In this document: positions 23,201 through 32,336 of the stretch, piece by piece
Position numbering within the stretch: the first letter of the stretch is position 1
Layout: every line of letters starts with the position of its first letter
Assembly (NCBI GenBank): GCA_002104945.1
Contig: MCFH01000089.1
Coordinates: forward strand, 1 to 64,000
DNA from: Piromyces finnis
Taxonomy: Eukaryota > Neocallimastigomycota > Neocallimastigomycetes > Neocallimastigales > Neocallimastigaceae
Direction of reading: 5' to 3'
Length of the DNA stretch: 64,000 nt
Notes under the pieces: model-generated
The model's input: the letters and a program-made list of their open reading frames with translations, nothing else
What the model was told of the DNA's origin: nothing
Database searches by the model: none
Position numbers and translations under genes: made by a program

Positions 23201-24377
23201 TCTTAGATTTCTTCTTACTTTTTCTATTTCTTTTCCCATGGTTACAGTGTCTAGCGCAATATCCCGAACTAAAATTGATTTTCTTGGAATCATAAAAAGC
23301 CTCAGGATTGTGCTTTTTAATCCATGGTAGTCCAAGAATTACGTCGACACCAGGAACCTTTAAACTATATAATTGAATAGTTTCAAAATGATTTCTACAT
23401 CTTAATATGCACTTTTCACTCCGTTCCATTACACAAGAAATCCCATCGTTAACTCCTGAAACTCGGAAAGGCTCAACAGTTTCAAAATGAATTCCAATTT
23501 CTTTAGCAAGTTCAGGATTAATAAAACTTAATTCGGATCCTGAATCAACTAACACTCTAACTTTAACTTCCGGAATATTGTTTGTACTTAAATAAAAATC
23601 GATAATATTTACGTCTTTTTTGCTATCCATGACTCCCACTTTATAAATCCTTGGATTAGCAATTCTAGGAGTCTTTTCCTTAATAATCCGGAATACTCTT
23701 TTTGGTTTAACTCTATTAGGACAATTGAATTTCAAATGTCCTGGTTTCTTGCAAAGAAAACAAACACCCTTTTTTCTTTCTTCTTCAAAATTATTTGATC
23801 TCTCCTCATAACGACCGCTGGATCCTTGAATGTTGATATAACGCTTACGTTTCCTATCCGCACTAATTTTAAAAACATCAACATCCATAGGATCTCCCGC
23901 AATCCTATTGTTAAAATAGAATTCACTTAAAGAATTTCTTTTCATCATATCTTCAACCAAAATTGTTGATGATATTAACTGTTCCATTGAATTTGAATTG
24001 GTTTCAACAAAAGCCAACCTTTCTCTTAACTGTGGGTTTAAACCTTTCAGAAACATATAGATCTTTGCACTTTCATTAAAGTTTGAATTTTGGCTTATTC
24101 TTTGAAACTCGGTAATATAATCAACAACATATCCAAGTTTTTTTTGTCGGATGTTGTCTAATTTACCATTCGCAACAACAGTATCATAACGGTCACATCC
24201 GAAATTAGCCCTCAAACGATCTATAAATTCATCATAATTGTTTAATATCCCACTATTATTCCGCATTAGTGATGAAGCCCATTCCAACGGTTTCCCAGAG
24301 AAGTAGGAAATAACGAAGTCAACCCGGACGCGATCTGTATTATACAGTGCCGGTCGAGTTCGGAAAACCAATTCCAC
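20238..24377 (-). pseudogene. Element 1 gag-pol polyprotein, interrupted at both ends
   Basis: 1379 codons are open. In order: gag (ELVFRTRPALYNTDRVRV...); CCHC zinc knuckle (CFLCKKPGHLKFNCP); aspartic protease (VLVDSGSELSFI); reverse transcriptase (LPLISDLLERV, fingers LRLCIDYRKLN, catalytic YIDDILIYS); RNase H (FIVETDASNYAVG); integrase with HHCC zinc site (HHDSVAAGHFG ... CVTCCKSK) and DDE core (SIDFIVDLP, IISDRGSQFTSDFW, HPQTDGQTERVNG); GPY/F module (MLGPFEII). The first codons of gag lie at 31219-31285, displaced by element 2. Read across the nested insertion, the frame continues correctly from MTDRMEN...APPLFTG into RQRELDGFLTR. The 3' end is frameshifted into 19885-20268. It cannot make a full polyprotein as it stands. 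Confidence 0.95.
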
Positions 24378-24415
24378 TCTGGTTAAAAAACCATCTAATT
24401 CCCTTTGCCTACCAG

Positions 24416-25142
24416 TGTAAAAATTTTAAAATTTAAAACAGATTATAAAATTTTACAATAAAACATAAAACACGAAATAAATAAAAAGAAACAAGAAAAA
24501 CAAAATCTATTTAAAAATATCTCTTTTATTAATTTTATTTAGTTATTAACTAAATAATAGTCAATAACAATTATATCGTTTAACTATGAAATTTTACATG
24601 TATTTATATTTTTTACAAATTATATTTTAATATACTATTCTATTTAATTATACATATATTCAATATAAAATAAACAAAACTAATTTAATATTAATTTAAT
24701 TAAATAATAAAATAATAAAACTAAACTAAAATTAATTAAATACACTTTTGATTCAATTTGAGTAAACTACAAATTGAATACAGTCCATGTATTACCTATA
24801 TATTAATTAAATATTAATAATACTATTTATTATATATTTACTATTAAAAAATACTAATTTAAAACTACGCTAAAGTTATTAAACTATTTTTAATTAAATA
24901 AGAACTTTTTAAGATTTAATTTGAATATTTAAAATATTTAAATTTAATTATCCATTAATTTAAATATTTATCCAAATTTCATTTCCAATTTTGATATTTT
25001 AAAATTAATATTTATTTAATTATTCCTTAAAATTTATATAATAAATTTTATAAATAATTTTTCATTAAAAATATCAAAATTATTATTTAATAATTATTAA
25101 TTAATTATTAAATAATTTAAAGATATATATTATATCTTTACA
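24416..25142 (-). repeat. Element 2 3' LTR
   Basis: 727 bp, TGTAAAAATTTT...ATATCTTTACA on the plus strand. The end near the polypurine tract carries a small hairpin AAAGATATATATTATATCTTT. The tract (minus strand) reads AAAGGGCGAGAT. The upstream sequence CTCGCAGGAGCTCGACTT is shared with element 1. Confidence 0.95.
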
Positions 25143-25174
25143 ATCTCGCCCTTTAAAGTCGAGCTCCTGCGAGA

Positions 25175-26851
25175 TCATTTCTTTGAAGGAATATCAATTA
25201 CAAATGGTTGATATCTATGTTTGATCATACCATTGTTATTCCTTGTATAGACTTGATCTTGACTTTCTTTTCTAGACTTTTTATTTTTTCTATAAAATTC
25301 TTGGATCAATTGTACATCTGTAATTTGATCTTCCGGGATCCAAGTATTTTCGTCAAGATTTTTCCATGTCATCAAGAAAGATTTCTTTCCATGATAATTT
25401 CTTTCTTGAATAATCTTATCAGGAATCCTATCAATAGTATCAGTAGTTAACTTAACATTTTTTCTTTTATTCATTACTGATCTATTTACAAATTCATTTT
25501 CGTTATAAGGTTCTAATAACGAAACATGAAAAATAGGGTGGCAACGTAAATTGTTTGGTAGTTTTAATTCAAATGCTAAAGGGCTTACCTTCTTGATTAT
25601 TTCAAAAGGTCCAAGCATTTGATCAGCAAGTTTTCTTTTGATATTTTTATTTGAAGGATTAATACCTTTTAATAACCAAACTTTTTTACCAACTTCGAAA
25701 TCTGGGGATTCCATTCTCTTTTGATCAGCATACTTTTTGTAGGTTTCTTTTGCTTGATCAAGATTTACTTTTAAAAATTTAATGTTTTCAGTAATATCCA
25801 AAATTCTTTGTTCAGCTCTATTTGGTCTATTCGCTGAAGGGATTTCAGGGTTAAATTTTGGATTGAACCCATAATTAGCGAAAAACGGAGATTGGTTGAT
25901 TGATTGCTGTAAAGTATTGTTATAAGCAAATTCAGCAAAAGGTAACAAGTCAACCCAATTATTCTGTTTTTCGTTAATAAAACAACGGAGATATTGTTCC
26001 AATATCCCGTTTACCCTCTCCGTTTGACCATCAGTTTCAGGATGGTTTGCAGTAGAAAAAGCAAGTTTAATATTTAACAAATTACATAAACGATTCCAAA
26101 AGTCTGAGGTAAATTGAGTACCTCGATCAGAAATGATGGAATCAGGAAAACCATGTAATTTAAAGATATTGTTAACAAAAACATCAGCTGCTATAGAAGC
26201 AGTAGGCAAACATCTTAAAGGAATAAAATGAGCCATTTTTGTTAACCTATCTACTATAACCATAATGGTAGTCATGTCTTTGGATTTAGGAAGCTCGACA
26301 ATAAAATCCATTGACAATTCCGACCAAGCTCTATTAGGTGTGGAAAGAGGAGAAAGCAAACCATATGGTTTATGTCTTGGAACTTTAGCTTTACAACAAG
26401 TTTCACAAGACTTTATAAACTTTTTAACATCATAACTAAACTTTGGCCACCAAAAATTTCTACTAATTAATTCAATAGTTTTATTAACACCAAAGTGACC
26501 AGCAGAAATAGAATCATGATGTAATTCTAAGACCCTAGTTCTTAGTGAAGAAGGAACATAAATTAAATTATCATAAAGTAAAAATCCTTCTTTATCAATT
26601 TTAACTTTATTAATATTCCTAATCGGAGGGGACGAAGAATTTTTATCATTAAGAAATACACAAACTTTATTATATAAATCATCATTTTTTAAGGAACATA
26701 GAATAGAATTAATTAAAGAATCATCTTTATTAAAAGAATTAATTACATTACATGAAATAAAATTACAACTAAAATTACTACATTCAATATTTTCATTAAT
26801 CCTATCATTATTATAAATATTACAGATATGATCACTACGTCTGGATAACAA
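25175..26851 (-). CDS. Element 2 integrase and chromodomain part of pol
   Basis: 558 codons: end of RNase H/linker (LSRRSDH), integrase HHCC zinc finger (HHDSISAGHFGVNKT ... CETCCKAK), DDE catalytic core (SMDFIVELPKSKDMTT, IISDRGTQFTSDFW, HPETDGQTERVNG), GPY/F (MLGPFEIIKKVSPLAFELKLP) and a C-terminal chromodomain (KKSFLMTWKNLDENTWIPEDQI). It is separated from the upstream gag-RT frame by a single extra A in a seven-A run at about 26866-26872 (minus-strand GGAAAAAAAGTCTGG, where element 1 has GGAAAGAAATCCGG). Without that base the two frames would be one polyprotein, as in element 1. Confidence 0.93.
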   Translation of the reverse strand: MLSRRSDHICNIYNNDRINENIECSNFSCNFISCNVINSFNKDDSLINSILCSLKNDDLYNKVCVFLNDKNSSSPPIRNINKVKIDKEGFLLYDNLIYVPSSLRTRVLELHHDSISAGHFGVNKTIELISRNFWWPKFSYDVKKFIKSCETCCKAKVPRHKPYGLLSPLSTPNRAWSELSMDFIVELPKSKDMTTIMVIVDRLTKMAHFIPLRCLPTASIAADVFVNNIFKLHGFPDSIISDRGTQFTSDFWNRLCNLLNIKLAFSTANHPETDGQTERVNGILEQYLRCFINEKQNNWVDLLPFAEFAYNNTLQQSINQSPFFANYGFNPKFNPEIPSANRPNRAEQRILDITENIKFLKVNLDQAKETYKKYADQKRMESPDFEVGKKVWLLKGINPSNKNIKRKLADQMLGPFEIIKKVSPLAFELKLPNNLRCHPIFHVSLLEPYNENEFVNRSVMNKRKNVKLTTDTIDRIPDKIIQERNYHGKKSFLMTWKNLDENTWIPEDQITDVQLIQEFYRKNKKSRKESQDQVYTRNNNGMIKHRYQPFVIDIPSKK

Positions 26852-26858
26852 ATCAGGT

Positions 26859-29800
26859 TTACCAGACTTTTTTTCCAGCTCTATAAATTAACTTAAAATC
26901 AAATCTTGATAAAAATTCATACCATCTTATCTGTCGTTGTGAGAGCATCTCAGGCTTTCTTAGAAAGGTTAAATTCTTATGATCAGTATAAATGATGAAC
27001 TGATGCTTTGCACCTTCCAGATAATGCCTCCATTCTTCAAGAGCCACTTTGATAGCGAGCAACTCTTTATCATAAATTTGATAGTTTCTTTGAGACTTGG
27101 TTAAGCTAGATGAAATAAAAGCAATAGGGTGCAATTGCCCTTCAAATTCTTGTGAAAGAATTGCACCGACAGCAAAGTTACTAGCGTCAGTCTCAACAAT
27201 AAAAGGTTTGTTGCTATCAGGGTTCATTAAGATAGGAGCTGAAGTAAAAGCCTTTTTAAGTGTAACAAATGCATTTTGACACTCAGAAACCCAATTAAAA
27301 GGAACATTTTTCCTAGTAAGTTTGTGTAGAGGACTAGCAATTTTCGCAAAGTCTTTAATAAAAATTCTATAATAATTACATAATCCAATAAAGGATTGAA
27401 CTTCTTTAACGTTTGTAGGAACAGGCCAGTCGAGGATAGCTTTAACTTTATCTCTATCCATTTTCAGACCATCTTTGGATAATACATAACCAAGGAAAGT
27501 GGTTTCTGAAACATCAAACTCACACTTCTCTAACTTAACATATAAATTATTTTCTAATAATTTTTTCAATACTTTTTTAACATGTTCATGATGTTCTTCT
27601 AGGCTATTTGAATATATTAGAATATCATCAATATATGATATAGCAAAATCATCTAAGTAATCACTAAGGACATCATTTATGAAATGTTGAAACGTAGCTG
27701 GTGCATTCTTTAAACCAAAAGGCATGACGAGATATTCAAAATGCCCATATCTTGTTCTAAAGGCAGTTTTGTATTCATCACCCTCTTTGATTCTTACTAA
27801 ATTATAAGCAGACTTTAAGTCCAATTTAGTAAAGTACTTCGCACCCTTCACTCTATCCAATAAGTCACCAATTAACGGAAGAGGATATGAATTTCTAATT
27901 GTCATGTCATTTAGCTTCCTATAATCAACGCAAAGTCTTAATGACCCATCTTTCTTTTTGACAAATAAAACAGGTGCACCGGCAGGAGATGTAGATTTCC
28001 TAATGAAACCTTTTTCTAAATTTTCATTAATATAATTTTTTAATTCATCTCTCTCTGCCTCTGTTAAAGGATAAAGAGGACCATAAAACAAGTTAGAATT
28101 ATCCTTTAACCTGATTTCACAATCGTATACACGATGTGGAGGTAAAATATCACAATTCTTTTCATTGAAAACCTCTTTAAATAATAAATATTGTTTTGGA
28201 ATATCAACAGATTTTTTATCTTTATTTAAATTATTATTTTCAGTTTTACATTTATTAATAATATTACAAGATAAATCATTATGGTTTCTATCTGAATTTA
28301 TTACACAATAATTGCTATTATAAAACACTTTTTTTGAAAATGAGTATTGTTTTGGTCCGGGGACCGAATTATTATCTTTATTTAAATTTTCATCAATACA
28401 ATTAATATTATTACATGTACATTTAAAATTACAATTATTATCATTATTATTATTTAAACTGTTACTACATTTAATTTTATCCAAACTATCTAATTTACTA
28501 ATGGTTTTAACAGAGGTTCTTCGACCTCTAATATTAACAGTTTCCTCGTCATCACTGGAGTCACAATAAGAGGATTCGTCATATTCGGGGGAACCAAGGT
28601 CACTACAATAGGATTGTTCGTTTTCACTATCCAAGACAGCTTCTTTCCCTTTTCTTGATGATGTCATAGATTCCCTATTCTTATTGATTGTGCCCTTATT
28701 TTTTCTTTTACCTACATTACAGTGTCGAGCACAGTATCCGGAGCTAAAGGCAATTTTGGAGGAATCGTGATAATAAACCGGACAATGTTTCTCGATCCAA
28801 GGTACTCCAAGAATTATATCAACTTCAGGAATTCTAAGTGCATATAATTGAATGATTTCGTAATGATTTCTCAAACGAAGGATGCACTTTTCGGATTCCT
28901 TTTTCACGGTAGATGTACCTTGCCCTAAACCAGAAACCTTGAAAGATTCAGCAATATTTGAAAGTTTAATATTATTGACTCGGGCGAACTCGGGGTGGAT
29001 GAAATTAAGATCGGAACCAGAATCAATAAGTACCTTAGCCTTGACTTCATCAATATCATTGGTTTTGATATAAAAATCAATGATATTTTTCTTTTCACCT
29101 TTATGAATTTCGAATATGTTTGAAGTTCCCTTGGAATTAAGATTATCCTTTTTAATTTTCTTGATTGAAGGGCTAGCTTCGTCTTCTGAATAGCATCTCT
29201 TGATAATTTTTACATTTTTTGGTTTCTTTTTGTTTGGACAATTGAATTGAAAGTGTCCAGACTTTCCACAAGTAAAGCAAACTCCCTTCTTCTTAGCCTC
29301 AGTGCGATTTATTTTATTTTCATCGTAATTACTTCTATGAGGAGGGAAGTAATTAACCTTTCTTTGACCTAAACTGATCCTATATAAGTCCACATCCATA
29401 GGATCATTTTGGTTATAATTTCTTCGGTCTTGATGCGTCATGTAATATTCACTGATATCATTTCTCTTAGTAAGATTTTCAATACTAAGGACATCAGAAT
29501 AAAGACGCTCTAATTGAGAGGGATTTGGATTCACTACAGCTAAATGTTCACGCATTTTTGGATGTAATCCTTTTGTGAACATGTATATTTTTGCTGCTTC
29601 ATTGAAATTCGAATTTTGGCTAACGCGTTGAAATTCGTTAATGTATTCGAACACCTTGCCAAATTTTCTTTGTTTAATGTTGCAAAGTCTTCCATTTGCA
29701 ACAATCGTATCATTATTCGGATCCCCGAAATTGGTACGAAGGGCAGTAATAAATTGATCATAGTTCCTTAGAACGGCGTCGTTATTTTGTCTTAAACGGG

Positions 29801-30041
29801 CGGCCCATTCTAAAGGTCTATTAACAAAGTAGGATATCAAGAAGCGGACTCTCGCTTCATCATTAACGAATCTATCAGGGTTAGCTTCAATAGCTAGCTC
29901 AACCCTAGTCAAGAACCCGTCTAGTTCTTGTCTGCGGCCTGTGAAAACCGGAGGATCATTAACTATCCTCAAGGACTCTCCTTGGCGTTCCATGTTTTCG
30001 TCTAAGTGTAATTTATCTAAGAGATGGTTTATTTCTTCCAA
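26859..30041 (-). CDS. Element 2 gag-protease-RT-RNase H
   Basis: 1060 codons starting MEEINHLLDKLHLDE. Gag domain (APV/GAG-like, about 30-190), CCHC knuckle CFTCGKSGHFQFNCP (about 250-265), aspartic protease LIDSGSDLNFIHPEFA (about 335-350), an acidic/Asn-rich spacer (about 430-620), reverse transcriptase with LRLCVDYRKLN, LVMPFGLKNAPATFQ and YIDDILIYS, and RNase H FIVETDASNFAVG. The frame closes at RAGKKVW-stop because of the homopolymer frameshift before integrase. A recent, potentially once-active copy. Confidence 0.95.
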   Translation of the reverse strand: MEEINHLLDKLHLDENMERQGESLRIVNDPPVFTGRRQELDGFLTRVELAIEANPDRFVNDEARVRFLISYFVNRPLEWAARLRQNNDAVLRNYDQFITALRTNFGDPNNDTIVANGRLCNIKQRKFGKVFEYINEFQRVSQNSNFNEAAKIYMFTKGLHPKMREHLAVVNPNPSQLERLYSDVLSIENLTKRNDISEYYMTHQDRRNYNQNDPMDVDLYRISLGQRKVNYFPPHRSNYDENKINRTEAKKKGVCFTCGKSGHFQFNCPNKKKPKNVKIIKRCYSEDEASPSIKKIKKDNLNSKGTSNIFEIHKGEKKNIIDFYIKTNDIDEVKAKVLIDSGSDLNFIHPEFARVNNIKLSNIAESFKVSGLGQGTSTVKKESEKCILRLRNHYEIIQLYALRIPEVDIILGVPWIEKHCPVYYHDSSKIAFSSGYCARHCNVGKRKNKGTINKNRESMTSSRKGKEAVLDSENEQSYCSDLGSPEYDESSYCDSSDDEETVNIRGRRTSVKTISKLDSLDKIKCSNSLNNNNDNNCNFKCTCNNINCIDENLNKDNNSVPGPKQYSFSKKVFYNSNYCVINSDRNHNDLSCNIINKCKTENNNLNKDKKSVDIPKQYLLFKEVFNEKNCDILPPHRVYDCEIRLKDNSNLFYGPLYPLTEAERDELKNYINENLEKGFIRKSTSPAGAPVLFVKKKDGSLRLCVDYRKLNDMTIRNSYPLPLIGDLLDRVKGAKYFTKLDLKSAYNLVRIKEGDEYKTAFRTRYGHFEYLVMPFGLKNAPATFQHFINDVLSDYLDDFAISYIDDILIYSNSLEEHHEHVKKVLKKLLENNLYVKLEKCEFDVSETTFLGYVLSKDGLKMDRDKVKAILDWPVPTNVKEVQSFIGLCNYYRIFIKDFAKIASPLHKLTRKNVPFNWVSECQNAFVTLKKAFTSAPILMNPDSNKPFIVETDASNFAVGAILSQEFEGQLHPIAFISSSLTKSQRNYQIYDKELLAIKVALEEWRHYLEGAKHQFIIYTDHKNLTFLRKPEMLSQRQIRWYEFLSRFDFKLIYRAGKKVW

Positions 30042-30487
30042 TATGATTATGTTATAAATATTTAATTTTTTATAATATTTTAGTTAAGATGTCGTCGTAA
30101 CTCTATCCTGTCAAACGGTGTTAGACGAGCTCTTAAAAATATTATAACAAAATTAAATATATTCAATATATATGGAAGACCTTTGAGTAACAAGCACCAA
30201 GTTAACTAGCCCTCAGAAGGTACGATGAAATTCCGAAACGCGGTAGATTTTCCTAAAAACGCGGTAGATTCCCTATACACACAGTAGATTCCCTATACAC
30301 ACAGTAGATTTTCCTAGAAACGCGGTAGATTCCCTATACACACAGTAGATTTTCCTAGAAACGCGGTAGATTCCCTATACACACGGTAGATTTTCCTAGA
30401 AACGCGGTAGATATGAAAAAAAATTTAAAATATGTTTTATTAGAAAAATTTTATAACGTGTTTTATTATGCAAAAGGTAATTGTTAT
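30042..30487 (-). other. Element 2 leader with tandem repeats
   Basis: Untranslated leader between the PBS and gag. 30237-30412 is built of alternating short units CGGTAGATTTTCCTA(A/G)AAACG and (C/A)GGTAGATTCCCTATACACACA, a 38-40 bp composite repeated about three to four times. It could be a packaging or dimerisation signal, or simply a minisatellite. Confidence 0.8.
30477..30487 (-). promoter_or_regulatory. Element 2 primer-binding site, self-priming type
   Basis: GTAATTGTTAT on the plus strand (ATAACAATTAC on the minus strand) directly abuts the 5' LTR at 30488. It is perfectly complementary over 11 nt to LTR position 30636-30646. A TATAAATA box (minus strand, 30673-30680) lies about 34 nt upstream of that segment, so the transcript should begin at or near it. 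This is the geometry of Tf1/sushi self-priming, with no tRNA needed. Confidence 0.72.
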
Positions 30488-31213
30488 TGTAAAAATTTTA
30501 AAATTTAAAACAGATTATAAAATTTTACAATAAAACATAAAACACGAAATAAATAAAAAGAAACAAGAAAAACAAAATCTATTTAAAAATATCTCTTTTA
30601 TTAATTTTATTTAGTTATTAACTAAATAATAGTCAATAACAATTACATCGTTTAACTATGAAATTTTACATGTATTTATATTTTTTACAAATTATATTTT
30701 AATATACTATTCTATTTAATTATACATATATTCAATATAAAATAAACAAAACTAATTTAATATTAATTTAATTAAATAATAAAATAATAAAACTAAACTA
30801 AAATTAATTAAATACACTTTTGATTCAATTTGAGTAAACTACAAATTGAATACAGTCCATGTATTACCTATATATTAATTAAATATTAATAATACTATTT
30901 ATTATATATTTACTATTAAAAAATACTAATTTAAAACTACGCTAAAGTTATTAAACTATTTTTAATTAAATAAGAACTTTTTAAGATTTAATTTGAATAT
31001 TTAAAATATTTAAATTTAATTATCCATTAATTTAAATATTTATCCAAATTTCATTTCCAATTTTGATATTTTAAAATTAATATTTATTTAATTATTCCTT
31101 AAAATTTATATAATAAATTTTATAAATAATTTTTCATTAAAATATCAAAATTATTATTTAATAATTATTAATTAATTATTAAATAATTTAAAGATATATA
31201 TTATATCTTTACA
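30488..31213 (-). repeat. Element 2 5' LTR
   Basis: 726 bp, near identical to 24416-25142. Promoter TATAAATA on the minus strand at 30673-30680. Followed by the target duplicate ACCAG at 31214. Confidence 0.95.
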
Positions 31214-31218
31214 ACCAG

Positions 31219-31285
31219 TGAATAATGGTGGAGCATTAATAATGCTTCCATGATTCCCAGCAGCATTCTCCATTCTATCCGTCAT
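31219..31285 (-). pseudogene. Element 1 gag N-terminus, severed
   Basis: An ATG at 31285 (minus) starts MTDRMENAAGNHGSIINAPPLFTG, in the frame that continues at 24415 once element 2 and one target copy are removed. PPLFTGRQRELDGF matches PPVFTGRRQELDGF of element 2. An in-frame stop upstream excludes an earlier start. Confidence 0.88.
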
Positions 31286-31399
31286 TTCCTCCAAATTCCA
31301 ATTATCAAATATATTTATTAATTCCTCCAATTCACCAACTAGACACTAAATGAAAAAATTAAGATTACCGATTGTTTCCTGCTACTATTACAAGCAAGT

Positions 31400-31442
<43 letters not shown>

Positions 31443-31731
31443 CAAAGTAACTAAAGAAAAATCTATACTAAAACGTTGCTTCAGACTCTCTCTGTATGTT
31501 ACAGTGTCGAGCAAGATAATAGAATAAATTTATAAAAATGGTAGCTCACAAAGACACTAGTAGTTATCCAAGATATCCGGTAGTTCCAAAAGATATCAGT
31601 AGTTATCCAAAATATCCGGTAGTTCCAAAAGATATCAGTAGTTATCCAAAATATCTGGTAGTTCCCAAAGTTATCAGTAGTTATCCAAGATATCCTAACG
31701 TACTCTTATTTGTATGTTAGGTAATTGTTAT
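31286..31731 (-). other. Element 1 leader: 40-nt poly-T, tandem repeats and self-priming PBS
   Basis: Holds about 40 T residues (31399-31438, poly-A in the transcript sense) and a tandem repeat of about 39 bp at 31555-31695 (AGTAGTTATCCAA(A/G)ATATCC, GGTAGTTCCAAAAGATATC) in three to four copies. At 31721-31731 the 11-nt GTAATTGTTAT abuts the LTR at 31732. Its complement ATAACAATTAC lies in the 5' LTR at 31856-31866, 35 nt below a minus-strand TATAAATA at 31894-31901. Both chromoviruses thus share leader repeats and the same PBS despite different LTRs. Confidence 0.8.
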
Positions 31732-32336
31732 TGTAATGTTGAACACTGAAAGAATAGATTAGGATATCTATTCTATTACAATAACACAAGATTTTGAAAA
31801 AATAAAATAAAAAATTGTTTTATAAAATATCTTTTATTATAATAGAATTTTAATAATAACAATTACATCGATAAAATGATGAAAAATATCTTCTATTTAT
31901 ATTTTTCCTAAATACATTTATATTATATTATAACTATTTATTTCTTATATATTATTATTTAAAATCTACACTAAAATCTTAATTATTAATAAATATTTAA
32001 ACTATAACTATTTTTAGTAAAATACAATTGGCAATTCAAATTAAGTACTATTTAATTTGAATATGTGCCCATGTATTATTGATATATTAATCATTTATTA
32101 TTTATCTATTTCTATAAAAAACAATACTAAAACTAGGGATTTAAATTGAGAATATTAATTTGCTTGTTAAACATTAAAAATAAATTAATAATTTATTTTG
32201 TTTTAAACTTTAATTATTAATAAATAAATTATGTCTCATTTTCTTTGTCTGAATATAATTTGTGTAACTTACACAATAATACTTGTGGCTTAAGTTACAT
32301 TAAAGATATCAAACAGAGGCGTTTGATATCTTTACA
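31732..32336 (-). repeat. Element 1 5' LTR
   Basis: 605 bp matching 19244-19848. Minus-strand TATAAATA at 31894-31901. Its outer end is inserted into, and supplies the last codons of, the secreted-protein gene on its right. Confidence 0.95.

Larger units (their letters stand above)
24411..31218 (-). mobile_element. Ty3/Gypsy chromovirus element 2, nested in element 1 gag
   Basis: Minus-strand LTR element with LTRs at 24416-25142 (727 bp) and 30488-31213 (726 bp). The LTRs differ at very few positions (for example C/T in CAATTA(C/T)ATCG and one A in a run), so insertion was recent. It is flanked by perfect 5-bp target duplications ACCAG (24411-24415 and 31214-31218). Removing it restores the gag frame of element 1, proving it is the younger insertion. 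Its gag-pol is about 65-70% similar by eye to that of element 1, so the two are distinct families. Confidence 0.97.
19244..32336 (-). mobile_element. Ty3/Gypsy chromovirus element 1, carrying nested element 2
   Basis: Minus-strand LTR retrotransposon with 605-bp LTRs at 19244-19848 (3') and 31732-32336 (5'), near identical (one visible difference, TTTTTCT versus TTTGTCT near their right ends). It encodes gag-pro-RT-RNaseH-integrase-chromodomain and is split by element 2 at 24415/31219. A shared palindrome AAAGATATCAAAC-N6-GTTTGATATCTTT marks the LTR start. The flanks do not match (GTTGT at 19239-19243, ACTAA at 32337-32341): the left flank is a Copia remnant and the right flank a fungal gene. 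So the termini were probably joined by recombination rather than by simple insertion. Confidence 0.92.

Noticed and set aside
26855-26880. Programmed -1 frameshift at the seven-A run of element 2
   Set aside because: Element 1 is in frame at the homologous site, and RNase H/integrase is not a usual recoding point.
31538-31720. 60-codon frame with YPRYPVVPKDIS repeats
   Set aside because: Lies in the element 1 leader on the strand opposite to transcription and is made of the leader tandem repeat.
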